DNA of 64,000 nt, from positions 8,150,995 through 8,214,994 of the forward strand of contig CM017569.1 of NCBI GenBank assembly GCA_007844125.1, in the 5' to 3' direction. The notes under the pieces were generated by a model. It searched no databases. It saw nothing but the letters and a program-made list of their open reading frames with translations, and was not told the origin of the DNA. Shown piece by piece: positions 35,801-50,800 of the stretch. Positions within the stretch are counted from its first letter, which is position 1; every line of letters starts with the position of its first letter. The DNA comes from Sinonovacula constricta. Taxonomy: Eukaryota; Mollusca; Bivalvia; Cardiida; Solecurtidae. The position numbers and the translations under genes were made by a program.

Positions 35801-38800
35801 GCTGTGATCACTCTAAATAATACTTTCACTGTGATAGCCTGCTGTGATCACTCTCCATAATACCTTTACTGTGATAGCCTGCTGTGATCTCTCTACATAA
35901 TACCTTTACTGTGGTAGCCTGCTGTGATTACTCTACATAATACCGTCAATGTGATAGCCTGCTGTGATCACTCTCCATAATACCTTTACTGTGATAGCCT
36001 GCTGTGATTACTCTACATAATACCGTAAATGTGATAGCCTGCTGTGATCACTCTAAATAATACTTTCACTGTGATAGCCTGCTGTGATCACTCTCCATAA
36101 TACCTTTACTGTGATAGCCTGCTGTGATCACTCTCCATAATACCTTTACTGTGATAGCCTGCTGTGATCTCTCTACATAATACCTTTACTGTGGTAACCT
36201 GCTGTGTTCACTCTACACAATACCTTTACTGTGATAGCCTGCTGTGATCACTCTCCATAATACCTTTACTGTGATAGCCTGCTGTGATCACTCTCCATAA
36301 TACCTTTACTGTGATAGCCTGCTGTGATCACTCTACACAATACCTTTACTGTGATAGCCTGCTGTGACCACTCTACACAATACCTTTACTGTGATAGCCT
36401 GCTGTGATCACTCTCCATAATACCTTTACTGTGATAGCCTGCTGTGATCACTCTACACAATACCTTTACTGTAATAGCCTGCTGTGATCACTTTACACAA
36501 TACCTTTACTGTAATAGCCTGCTGTGATCACTCTACACAATACCTTTACTGTGATAGCCTGCTGTGATCACTCTACACAATACCTTTACTGTAATAGCCT
36601 GCTGTGATCACTCTACACAATACCTTTACTGTGATAGCCTGCTGTGATCACTCTACACAATACCTTTACTGTAATAGCCTGCTGTGATCACTCTACACAA
36701 TACCTTTACTGTGATAGCCTGCTGTGATCACTCTACACAATACCTTTACTGTAATAGCCTGCTGTGATCACTCTACACAATACCTTTACTGTAATAGCCT
36801 GCTGTGATCACTCTACACAATACCTTTACTGTGATAGCCTGCTGTGATCACTCTACACAATACCTTTACTGTGATAGCCTGCTGTGATCACTCTACACAA
36901 TACCTTTACTGTGATAGCCTGCTGTGATCACTCTACACAATACCTTTACTGTGATAGCCTGCTGTGATCACTCTACACAATACCTTTACTGTGATAGCCT
37001 GCTGTGATCACTCTCCATAATACCTTTACTGTGATAGCCTGCTGTGATCACTCTACACAATACCTTTACTGTAATAGCCTGCTGTGATCACTTTACATAA
37101 AACATTTACTGTGATAGCCTGTTGTGATCACTCTACATAATTCCTTCACTGTGATAGCCTGCTGTGATCACTCTACATAATACCTTTACTGTGATAACCT
37201 GCTGTGATCACTCTACATAATACCTTTACTGTGATAACCTGCTGTGATCACTCTACATAATTCCCTCACTGTGATAGCCTGCTGTGATCACTCTACATAA
37301 TACCTTTACTGTGATAACCTGCTGTGATCACTCTACATAATTCCCTCACTGTGATAGCCTGCTGTGATAACTCTACATAATACCTTTACTGTGATAACCT
37401 GCTGTGATCACTCTACATAATACCTTAACTGTGGTAACCTGCTGTGATCACTCTACATAATACCTTTACTGTGATAGCCTGCTGTGATCACTCTACATAA
37501 TACCTTTACTGTGATAGCCTGCTGTGATCACTCTACATAATACCTTTACTGTCATAGCCTGCTGTGATCACTCTACACAATACCTTTACTGTGATAGCCT
37601 GCTGTGATCACTCTACACAATACCTTTACTGTAATAGCCTGCTGTGATCACTTTACATAAAACATTTACTGTGATAGCCTGCTGTGATCACTCTACATAA
37701 TATCTTTACAGTGATAACCTGCTGTGATCACTCTACATAATACCTTTACTGTGATAACCTGCTGTGATCACTCTACATAATTCCCTCACTGTGATAGCCT
37801 GCTGTGATCACTCTACATAATACCTTTACTGTGATAACCTGCTGTGATCACTCTACATAATTCCCTCACTTTGATAGCCTGCTGTGATCACTCTACATAA
37901 TACCTTTACTGTGATAACCTGCTGTGATCACTCTACATAATACCTTAACTGTGGTAACCTGCTGTGATCACTCTACATAATACCTTTACTGTGATAGCCT
38001 GCTGTGATCACTCTACATAATACCTTTACTGTGATAGCCTGCTGTGATCACTCTACATAATACCTTTACTGTGATAGCCTGCTGTGATCACTCTACATAA
38101 TACCTTTACTGTGATAGCCTGCTGTGATCACTCTACATAATACCTTTACTGTGGTAACCTGCTGTGATCACTCTACATAATACCCTCACTGTGATAGCCT
38201 GCTGTGATCACTTTACATATTATCTTTACTGTGATAGCCTGCTGTGATCACTCTACATAATACCTTTACTGTGATAGCCTGCTGTGATAACTCTACATAA
38301 TACCTTCACTGTGGTAACCTGTTGTAATCACTCTACATAATTCCCTCACTGTGGTAACCTGCTGTGATCACTCTACATAATACCCTCACTGTGATAGCCT
38401 GCTGTGATCACTCTACATATTATCTTTACTGTGATAGCCTGCTGTGATCACTCTACATAATACCTTTACTGTGATAGCCTGCTGTGATCACTTTACATAA
38501 AACATTCACTGTGGTAATGTGCTGGGATCACTCTTCATAATACATTTACTATGATAGCCTGCTGTGATCACTCTACATAATTCCCTCACTGTGATAGCCT
38601 GCTGTGATCACTCTACATAATACCTTCACTGTGATAGCCTGCTGTGATCACTCTACATAATACCTTTACTGTGATAACCTGCTGTGATCACTCTTCATAA
38701 TACCTTAACTGTGGTAACCTGCTGTGATCACTCTACATAATACCTTTACTGTGATAGCCTGCTGTGATCACTCTACATAATACCTTTACTGTGATAGCCT

Positions 38801-41800
38801 GCTGTGATCACTCTCCATAATACCTTTACTGTGATAGCCTGCTGTGATCACTCTACATAATACCTTTACTGTGGCAACCTGCTGTGATCACTCTACATAA
38901 TACCCTCACTGTGATAACCTGCTGTGATCACTTTACATATCATCTTTACTGTGATAGCCTGCTGTGATCACTCTACATAATACCTTTACTGTGATAGCCT
39001 GCTGTGATCACTCTACATAATACCTTCACTGTGGTAACCTGCTGTGATCACTCTACATAATTCCCTCACTGTGGTAACCTGCTGTGATCACTCTACATAA
39101 TACCCTCACTGTGATAGCCTGCTGTGATCACTCTACATATTATCTTTACTGTGATAGCCTGCTGTGATCACTCTACATAATACCGTCACTGTGGTAACCT
39201 GCTGTGATCACTCTCCATAATACCTTTACTGTGATAGCCTGCTGTGATCACTCTACATAATACCTTTAATGTGATAGCCTGCTGTGATCACTCTACATAA
39301 TACCTTTACTGTGGTAACCTGCAGTGATCAGTCTACATAATACCCTCACTGTGATAGCCTGCTGTGATCACTCTACATAATACCTTTACTGTGATAGCCT
39401 GCTGTGATCACTCTCTATAATACCTTTACTGTGATAGCCTGCTGTGATCACTCTACATGATACCTTTACTGTGATAGCCTGCTGTGATCACTCTACATAA
39501 TACCTTTACTGTGATAGCCTGCTGTGATCACTCTACATAATACCTTTACTGTGGTAACCTGCTGTGATCACTCTAGATATTACATGTATCTTTACTGTGA
39601 TCACTCTACATAATACATTTACTGTGGTAACCTGCTGTGATCACTCTACATAATACCCTCACTGTGATAGCCTGCTGTGATCACTCTACATTATACCTTC
39701 ACTGTGATAGCCTGCTGTGATCACTCTACATATCGTTACTGTGATAGCCTGCTGTGATCACTCTACATAATACCTTCACTATGATAGCCTGCTGTGATCA
39801 CTCTACATAATACCTTTACTATGATAGCCTGCTGTGATCACTCTACATAATACCTTTACTGTGATAGTCTGCTGTGATAACTCTACATAATACTTTCACT
39901 GTGATAGCCTGCTGTGATCACTCAACATATTTTCACTGTGGTAACCTGCTGTGTTCACTCTACATATTACCATCACTTTGTCAGCCTGCTGTGATAATTT
40001 AACATCAATAATTCACTATGATAGCCTGCTGTGATCACCTGTATTGTCTAAGAGTAAACTAATCCTTAATTTCGGCTTCTTACCTTAATACAAGCTAAAG
40101 AGGGTCAGGAAAGAATATTACCTGCATGTCTGTGACTTCATTCCATAAGGTGAGAGGTACTTCTGATTGTCTTACTTCAAACAATTTATCCAGGGCCTCT
40201 TTTGCATTGCCTGCCTTATATTCAGAACCAGCATAAATATGCACGATTATGTCATCTCCTTCACTTTTCACAGCCTTCTTTCTTTTTAATGAAACTAGAA
40301 AATAAGACAAAAGTAAAAACTGTTTGCATGTATAATGGCTTATGTAAATGTCAATTCTAAAAGAATCTGTTGAATGTCATCAAGTATATAGCTAAAGGCA
40401 GAAATGTCAACATTCTTAAATTAAAGTTAATAAAACCAATCACATTTACTTTTGAATCTTTAGTAATTGCAGAAATACAAATTTCTTGACAAATGTTTCT
40501 ATAAAGTAGACAAAGTCAGTCATTATAAACATGTTATCTTATTATTTCATTCAAAACTATGAACATTTTGTTTTAATAGTGTTACTTAACTGTTTTGTTG
40601 TTTAAAAAAAAAAAAAAAAAAAAAAAAAGACAATAGTTTCACTTATTTCAACTTTCTTTTAAGGTTAACCATCACAACTGCAATCTGTCATCTCGAGACA
40701 GTGTTCTTATAAAGCAGAAACAGTGCTGCCCTCACAGTGACAGTATGATGTAAACTATCAGGAGAACATACCCTAATCACATTATCCTGACACTACAAGT
40801 ATCATACCCTAATCACATTATCCTGACACTACAAGTATCATACCCTAATCACATTATCCTGACACTACAAGTATCATACCCTTATCACATTATCCTGACA
40901 CTACAAGTATCATACCCTAATCACATTATCCTGACACTACAAGTATCATACCCTAATCACATTATCCTGACACTACAAGTATCATACCCTTATCACATTA
41001 TCCTGACACTACAAGTATCATACCCTAATCACATTATCCTGACACTACAAGTATCATACCCTAATCACATTATCCTGACACTACAAGTATCATACCCTAA
41101 TCACATTATCCTGACACTACAAGTATCATACCCTAATCACATTATCCTGACACTACAAGTATTAAGAAGTCTTGCAACTTAAACTAGATTAAATACTCTT
41201 TTAATCAAAATAACATAATCCAAGTTTTTGCTACCAACTACATGTAAGTAGGTAACAAAACATGTTACTAGCAATATGGCAGCAAAAAAAGTGCTGATTC
41301 TGATCATGCAACTCTCAGGGCAAGTAGGCTGATCTTGATATACACTATTTGTCAGTCTGATCAACTCATGCCTTTTGTTTCTGAGTTAAAATTCGATATT
41401 TAATTCAATCTGAAGTTGAGAAAAACACTTAATGTGGCACCTCCTAGCAGACCTGTGGTGCATAGGTTATTCTACCCAGACATTTGTCTACAGTCTTTAT
41501 CCACAGATGCCTGAGATTCAACAATAATGACAAAATGGAACAAAACAAAATAAAACATCAGTGAACATTTGTTTTATCTAAATGCATATATTTCTTCATT
41601 CACCAGTGTATCATACAACATATTAATTGAAGAATTCTGAAAGTAGATAAGTTCCCACATTCACTTCAGTCAAAATATCATGTCTGCAAACAGTGAATGA
41701 TTTTAACACAAGAATAACTTGATTTTAATCAAATATAATCACTTTTCCTTGACGATATTGGCGTACAAATCAAATCCTAACTTCTATTTTATTATATTTT

Positions 41801-44800
41801 TGCCTCCAGTTTGTATACATTGGGCTAAATACAGTTGTCGGATTGTTCTAAAATAATCTGGAATATATTAAATGACAATGTCATAATTGCTACAGAAAAT
41901 GAAAAATCATATACTAATGCATTTCAGATACAAAAATATATGTAAATTTCCAACTTAAATGTTATAAAATTTATTCTGAACAAAATTGTATAAATCCATT
42001 CTATTATTTTCATTATTACCCAAGTCTTACTGAGAAGAACACTATGGGGACAAGCAGGGGGATGTTGACAGTGGGGCGTGGTTTCAAGAAAATAACAAAC
42101 ACATGTTGAAGAATCGTTATCTCATGTATTAATAGTATAGTAAAAAGTTGCAAAATAAAAAACCTGCCGAACAGTGATCTGAGAGAAATGTCCTTTACAA
42201 AATTTCCTTTTCTGTTGCTGGATTTATATAGTTATTATTTGTAATTTACTTTAATTAATTGTAAACGTATTATTGCGTTTATCTTTTGTTGCTAATACCT
42301 TTCTCTAACAATAATAACAGGTTTTTGTGATGTGATGTATTATAAAAACCAAAGAACAAATAAAATCCTCATCATACCTGGGAACTTATGGAAAGAGCTA
42401 GGTGGATCTGCCTTTAAACTTGCTACAAAGCGCTGCAACATGTCTGTCTGAAAAATGATCACTTTTATGGTCCGAAGAACTCCAGTCAGCTTGGAAGAGT
42501 TACCAAATTCTTCAAAAGCGTCCATCATAATCTTTGCCATTGTCTCAGGCTTCTGTCCTTGAGCACCTGAAATGTGTTCATATTAAGTAAGTTGTCAAAT
42601 ATATTTGACATTTTGTTTACAATACAATGCTAATGCAAAAAGTATACATCACGCATACAGTTAGATTATTAATCAACAAACAGGCAGCAAGGGAAAGGAC
42701 AGGTAACCATGACATTTGGGCTATCAATGTTGTTTTGTGTGTGTGTATATGTTACAGTTTTATCCTGTTAGATAAAAGTTATTTCAAAATCCTTTGACCC
42801 TTAGTTATATCATGGTCTAGAAAATACAGATGCAGGCATGCATTCCTGCACAAATGGATGCACTAATACATGCTCATACACTAAACCTCTTTTGTGACAG
42901 GTGTTTTGAGCTTTCTGGGAACAGGCTCAACCATCAAATCATTATACAAGATAAAACATGAAGCATCCCTTTATTGTCATTGGTATAACAGACCTTTTGC
43001 AGCTATAGCACAAAAATCACATGTGTAACAGACCAAATTTTTCCAATCAAAAAACAAAATATTAACAAATACTAAAGTTCATTTATATAGAATTTAAGAG
43101 GGCAATATTTTCTGAGATGTAAAACAAATCAAGTCGGTAAGGTTTTACACAAAAATTATTGATAGATTTCTTTGTGGGTTTTTCAAATTGTCCAATCTGA
43201 TGCAAAAAAAGTATACACAGTGACATCAAACTGGTGCTTTCTCCCAAAGTTCTCTAAATATCATTATTCACTGAACTAAGAATTCACAAAACCCACATAA
43301 TCCATTTAATGCAAAACATAAAATGAAGTTTTGAGCTTTTTACATAAAAATCAGTCATCAGTTTTTCATTTTGACAAAAAGAGTAGTCTAACTAAGGGTT
43401 ACAAACACCTTTGAGCACATCAGCATGTGTCACCACCATATATTAGCCAGATAATATAAAGAATCAGCCTACTGGTTTGGTGCCATACTGACTACATTTT
43501 ATTTTTTCCAGTTCTCATTGTAGCAGATCAACTAAATTGTCCAGGCTTTTTTATACTACCAAAACTAATGTATCCAAAAGTTTTATAAAGAATTCTTTTT
43601 CTAAAACTAATTTTATAATTTGTTAATAGTGTATATTTTTTATTTTCTTTGACAGCATTTCCCCTCCCACTTTCATAAAAAAATCTATACAAATCATGTG
43701 TTAACCAAATAAAACCAATGATAGTCCATTTTTTACATGAATAATATTATAAATTTAATCCAGGTAAGACTATAATTTAATGGATAGATAAAGATTGCAA
43801 GGGTTATACTTTTTAATCACCAAAGAACTGTGTAGAAAACCCAACCAACATTTGTCATTTGGCACATATGAAGCAAGTTATTACCCAATCTCAACTTGGT
43901 TAGGGCAATGAATTGGTTAATAAACCAAACCAAAGTCAAACATTTCATAATGGCTTTTTTTCTTCAATTTTATGAGTGCAAATAACCTATGAATGTTTAA
44001 ATTGCCTTACATATGCAAATTCTTACTTAATACAAATAAATACATGTAACAAGTAATAGTACATGAACATGGAATGAAAGATAAAAAAATTGACACTAAA
44101 ACATAACAGAAACATAGCCAGGGATATCTTTCCCACCCAACAACTCACACACCAGGAAAGCCAGCTTACCTGTACCTATGGCAGGAAATGCCAATGACTG
44201 AAGTCCCAATTTGTGAGCCTCCTCAAGACAATTTATAATGGAGGTCTTCCATCCAGAACCTTTCGATCGTGCCTTCATGTGAATGATTTTCTGGCAGGAC
44301 AATTTCCCTCCAGAACTAACCACTAACTTGTCTTTGAGCATCCTAAGTTCACTCTCTAAAAAGTAAAATAAACATTTTAAAGAAAGTGATATACAACATA
44401 TATTTCTAGAAATTGTCCTGAAGATTTCTTTTTTTAGTGTTCCTTCAACAACACATTTCGTTTCATCATGTATGATATACTGATATCACTTATTTAAATT
44501 CTACACTCATGCATACTTTGCATCTCTTCTATGGGGCCAAAAAGGAGGGAAAAATCAATTTCCCATAAAGTGTGCATCCCCATGTGATCCTAAAGGAGTC
44601 AAAGGCAATTTTAAATCAGCACTCACATGTTGCCTGGTTTAAATAACCTTCTGTTTCAGCCTTGAAAATTAAAAAAAGGCCACACATTTGTGAAATCAAC
44701 CTAGACCTGCTTCTGGTGTAAGTATGCTTCAATAGTTTGTCAACTTAGACTTGCCTCTGATGTTAGTATGCTTCACTAGTTTGTGTCAACCTAGACAAAC

Positions 44801-47800
44801 CTCTGGTATAAGTATGCTTCAATAGTTTGTGTCAACCTAGACCAACCTTGGTGTAAGTATGCTTCAATAGTTTGTGTCAACCTAGACCAACCTCTGGTGT
44901 AAGTATGCTTCAATAGTTTGTGTCAACCTAGACCAACCTCTGGTGTAAGTATGCTTCAATAGTTTGTGTCAACCTAGACCAACCTCTGGTGTTAGTATGC
45001 TTCAATAGTTTGTGTCAGCCCAGACCAACCTCTGGTGTAAGTATGCTTCAATAGTTTGTGTCAACCTAGACCAACCTCTGGTGTTAGTATGCTTCAATAG
45101 TTTGTGTCAACCTAGACCAACCTCTGGTGTAAGTATGCTTCAATAGTTTGTGTCAACCTAGACCAAACTCTGGTGTAAGTATGCTTCAATAGTTTGTGTC
45201 AACCTAGACCAACCTCTGGTGTAAGTATGCTTCAATAGTTTGTGTCAACCTAGACCAACCTCTGGTGTAAGTATGCTTCAATAGTTTGTGTCAACCTAGA
45301 CCAACCTCTGGTGTAAGTATGCTTCAATAGTTTGTGTCAACCTAGACCAACCTCTGGTGTAAGTATGCTTCAATAGTTTGTGTCAACCTAGACCAACCTC
45401 TGGTGTAAGTATGCTTCAATAGTTTGTGTCAACCTAGACCAACCTCTGGTGTAAGTATGCTTCAATAGTTTGTGTCAACCTAGACCAACCTCTGGTGTAA
45501 GTATGCTTCAATAGTTTGTGTCAACCTAGACCAACCTCTGGTGTAAGTATGCTTCAATAGTTTGTGTCAGCCCAGACCAACCTCTGGTGTAAGTATGCTT
45601 CAATAGTTTGTGTCAACCTAGACCAACCTCTGGTGTAAGTATGCTTCAATAGTTTGTGTCAACCTAGACCAACCTCTGGTATAAGTATGCTTCAATAGTT
45701 TGTGTCAACCTAGACCAACCTCTGGTGTAAGTATGCTTCAATAGTTTGTGTCAACCTAGACCAACCTCTGGTGTAAGTTTGCTTTAATAGTTTGTGTCAA
45801 CCTAGACCAACCTCTGGTGTAAGTATGCTTTAATAGTTTGTGTCAACCTAGACCAACCTCTGGTGTAAGTATGATTCAATAGTTTGTGTCAACCTAGACC
45901 AACCTCTGGTGTAAGTATGCTTCAATAGTTTGTGTCAGCCTAGACCAACCTCTGGTGTAAGTATGCTTCAATAGTTTGTGTCAACCTAGACCAACCTCTG
46001 GTGTAAGTATGATTCAATAGTTTGTGTCAACCTAGACCAACCTCTGGTGTAAGTATGATTCAATAGTTTGTGTCAGCCTAGACCAACCTCTGGTGTAAGT
46101 ATGCTTCAATAGTTTGTGTCAACCTAGACCAACCTCTGGTGTAAGTATGCTTCAATAGTTTGTGTCAACCTAGACCAACCTCTGGTGTTAGTATGCTTCA
46201 ATAGTTTGTGTCAGCCTAGACCAACCTCTGGTGTAAGTATGCTTCAATAGTTTGTGTCAACCTAGACCAACCTCTGGTGTTAGTATGCTTCAATAGTTTG
46301 TGTCAACCTAGACCAACCTCTGGTGTAAGTATGCTTCAATAGTTTGTGTCAACCTAGACCAACCTCTGGTGTAAGTATGCTTCAATAGTTTGTGTCAACC
46401 TAGACCAACCTCTGGTGTTAGTATGCTTCACTAGTTTGTGTCAGCCCAGACCAACCTCTGGTGTAAATATGCTTCAATAGTTTGTGTCAACCTATACCTG
46501 CTTCTGGTGTAAGTATGCTTCAATAATTTGTGTCAGCCTTGACCTACTTCTGGCATAAGTATGTTTCAATAGTTTGTGTCAACCTAGACCTACTTCTGGT
46601 GTAAGTATGCTTCAATAGTTTGTGTCAACCTAGACCAACCTCTGGTATAAGTATGCTTCAATAGTTTGTGTCAACCTAGACCTGCTTCTGGTGTAAGTAT
46701 GCTTCAATAGTTTGTGTCAACCTACACCTGCTTCTTGGGTAAGTATGCTTCAATAGTTTGTGTCAACCTAGACCTCCTTCTGGTGTAAGTATGCTTCAAT
46801 AGTTTGTGTCAACCTAGACCTGCTTCTGGTGTAAGTATGCTTCAATAGTTTGTGTCAACCTAGACCTGCTTCTGGTGTGAGTATGCTTCAATAGTTTGTG
46901 TCAACCTAGACCTGCTTCTGATGTAAGTATGCTTTAATAGTTTGTGTCAACCTACACCTGCTTCTGGTGTAAGTATGCTTCAATAGTTTGTGTCAACCTA
47001 GACCTGCTTCTGATGTAAGTATGCTTCCGTAGTTTGTGTCAACCTAGACCTGCTTCTGGTGTAAGTATGCTTCAATAGTTTGTGTCAACCTAGACCTGCT
47101 TCTGGTGTAAGTATGCTTTAATAGTTTGTGTCAACCTAGACCTGCTTCTGATGTAAGTATGCTTCAATAGTTTGTGTCAACCTAGACCTGCTTCTGATGT
47201 AAGTATGCTTCAATAGTTTGTGTCAACCTAGACCTGCTTCTGGTGTAAGTATGCTTCAATAGTTTGTGTCAACCTAGACCTGCTTCTGGTGTAAGTATGC
47301 TTTAATAGTTTGTGTCAACCTAGACCTGCTTCTGATGTAAGTATGCTTCAATAGTTTGTGTCAACCTAGACCTGCTTCTGATGTAAGTATGCTTCAATAG
47401 TTTGTGTCAACCTAGACCTGCTTCTGGTGTAAGTATGCTTCAATAGTTTGTGTCAACCTAGACCTGCTTCTGGTGTAAGTATGCTTCAATAGTTTGTGTC
47501 AACCTAGACCTGGTTCTTGCATAAGTATGCTTCCTTAGTTTGTGTCAGCCTAGACCTGCTTCTGATGTTAGTATGCTTTAATAGTTTGTGTCAACCTAGA
47601 CCTACTTCTAATGTAAGTATGCTTCAATAGTTTGTGTCAACCTAGACCTGGTTCTTGCATAAGTATGCTTCCTTAGTTTGTGTCAGCCTAGACCTGCTTC
47701 TAATGTTAGTATGCTTTAATAGTTTGTGTCAACCTAGACCTACTTCTGGTGTAAGTATGCTTCAATAGTTTGTGTCAACCTAGACCTGCTTCTGGTGTAA

Positions 47801-50800
47801 GTATGCTTCAATAGTTTGTGTCAGCCTAGACCTGCTTCTGGTGTAAGTATGCTTCAATAGTTTGTGTCAACCTAGACCTGCTTCTAATGTAAGTATGCTT
47901 CAATAGTTTGTGTCAACCTAGACCTGGTTCTTGCATAAGTATGCTTCCTTAGTTTGTGTCAGCCTAGACCTGCTTCTGATGTAAGTATGCTTCAATAGTT
48001 TGTGTGAACCTAGACCTGCTTCTGATGTAAGTATGCTTCAATAGTTTGTGTCAGCCTAGACCTACTTCTGGTGTAAGTATGCTTCAATAGTTTGTGTGAA
48101 CCTAGACCTGCTTCTGGTGTAAGTATGCTTCAATAGTTTGTGTGAACCTATACCTGCTTCTGGTGTAAGTATGCTTCAATAGTTTGTGTCAATCTAGACC
48201 TGCTTCTGGTGTAAGTATGCTTCAATAGTTTGTGTGAACCTAGACCTGCTTCTGGTGTAAGTATGCTTCAATAGTTTGTGTCAGCCTAGACCTACTTCTG
48301 GTGTAAGTATGCTTCAATAGTTTGTGTGAACCTACACCTGCTTCTGGTGTGAGTATGCTTCAATAGTTTGTGTCAACCTAGACCTGCTTCTGGTGTAAGT
48401 ATGCTTCAATAGTTTGTGTCAACCTAGACCTACTTCTGATGTAAGTATGCTTCAATAATTGTGTCAAATCATGGACAATTCTCCATTTATTGTTTTTCAC
48501 GCACCGGACAATTCTCCTTTCTTACCTTTTGCAGGGTCAGACAATTCTCTGTTCGTAGCTTTGCAGGGCCGGACAAATCTCCGATCATATTTTAAAGTCA
48601 ATCGCCATTTGTTAAACAGACATGTTATGATCTCATTATTATGTATTCTATATTTTTAACTATGATCGGTGGATTTATTTAAAGCAACTGCGCATTGGCG
48701 CACACAATCAACAAACATCTCTGTTGGTCACGAACACACTTTTAGAGCAAAGTGAAGTATGCATTATTTAAGAACAAAATCCAAGACTAGTACATACTTA
48801 ATTAATTGTTTTTATTGAAATTGATAAGGTACGTGTCATAAAAAATAACTACAAATTTAAAAGTACAAAACACAAGAAACATACTAAGCACTGAACAATA
48901 CAAAATAAACATTTTACTAAATAATAGCACTGTATATAAAACACAAGATCTTTAGCACTAAACATAAGAACTGTCACATTTAACATTGTAACGTTTAATA
49001 TTTAATTGCATAAATGTGATGTTCATATGCGTTCACATTAAATACAATATCTGTACATATCTGTATTGATACAACATAACATATTCTGAATTCTTAACTT
49101 CTTTCCTCGTGTACATATACAAGAAAATCATTTTAAAATATGTATGGTACCTTTGGGAAATAAAAACACACACGAAATGGAAAAAAAACCATACAAACTT
49201 TACGTCTTTTCTGAAATTCATATACTGTAAAGTCAATAATGAAATTGTAAAACATTTTTTAATCATGAGCGAATTATAATCCGCTTTGTTTAACAAATGG
49301 TAATAGACTTTGGTAAAATATGAACGAAGATTTGTCCGGTTGTGCAAACTCATGAACGGAGAATTGTCCGGCCCTGCAAATTCACAAATGGAGAATTGTC
49401 CACCTGTGCAAATTTCATGAACGGAGAAATGTCTGGACGGAGATTTGTCCGGACCCCGTTTGTGTCAACCTACCTTGGCATGTGTTCATGCCAGTCTAAA
49501 GACTGATAGATAATTTCAGGGAGGAATATGCAATGACTCGAAACTAAGGGTTGCTTCTTTTTTATCACTTATTTGTACTGCAAATCAATCAATAAATTTT
49601 GGGAGAGTAATACATGCTGTTAACCAAGGATTTATGCAAGTTGCCAATAGTATTGTGTACGGATTACGTATGAGAATGATACATAAAAGTGATCAGTGTC
49701 ATTGTAATTTAACAATTATAATTCTGTTCAATGGTTTTGGTTGGCCCTATCTGGACCGATTGGTCATATGTAGCCAGTGAGTTTGTTAAAGGCCTTTAAA
49801 CTCCTCTTCTATTTTGATGCTTTACTGTTGTGCTTGTTATTTTTTTTATTTCTTTGTTTCTCTGAATTAAATGTTCACATAACAACAATATTTATATACA
49901 AGAATACCTCGTGTGGAACATTCTTGTTGGATGCTATTACCAGCTGCAGTCAGAATTGCCTTGGACACATTGCCATAGGAAAGGTTAAGATTTTTCTGCA
50001 CACAATTGACGATGCCATGTGTCCTCTGCTTGGTGATGTCGCCCTGAAGAAACTGCACCATGAGGAAGCCCACAGAGGTGTTATAGCCTACAATCACATC
50101 ATTTGATGAATTAGTTCCTGTACACTTCTATATATCATTTCACAAATGATTGCAAGTTATGCTCATCATTTTACAACTGATCATTAATTATGCTCATCAG
50201 TTCACAACTGAAAAAGAGTCATGCTTATTAATACACCTCTAATTGTAAGCAATGCTTATCATTTCACACCTAATTGAAGGTTATGTTTATAAGTACACAT
50301 CTGATTGCAAGTTATGTTCATCATTTCACACCTGATTGTAATGTATTCATTTCACATCTCATTGTAAGTTATACTCACCATTTCACACCTGCTTGTAAGT
50401 TATACTCACCATTTCACATCTCATTGTAAGTTATACTCACTAATTCACACCTGATTGTAAGTTATACTCACCATTTTACATCCTAATTGTAAGTTATACT
50501 CCCCATTTCACACCTGACTGGAAGTTATACTCACCATTTCACATCTCATTGTAAGTTATACTCACCATTTCACATCTCATTGTAAGTTATACTCACTAAT
50601 TCACACCTGATTGTAAGTTATACTCACCATTTCACACCTGATTGTAAGTTATACTCACCATTTCACATCTCATTGTAAGTTTTACTCACTATTTCACACC
50701 TAATTGTAAGTTATACTCACCATTTCACACCTAATTGTAAGTTACACTCACTATTTCACACCTAATTGTAAGTTATACTCACCATTTCACACCTGATTGT

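Noticed and set aside
35727..40037. CRISPR array
   Set aside because: Units are contiguous tandem repeats without unique spacers, and the context is a eukaryotic intron. The same applies to all the other arrays.
33784..40294. WWE domain in exons 13-14
   Set aside because: The only Trp is in LWNEVTD, and the two spaced Trp and Glu of WWE are not visible. The pattern fits a KH-like module better.
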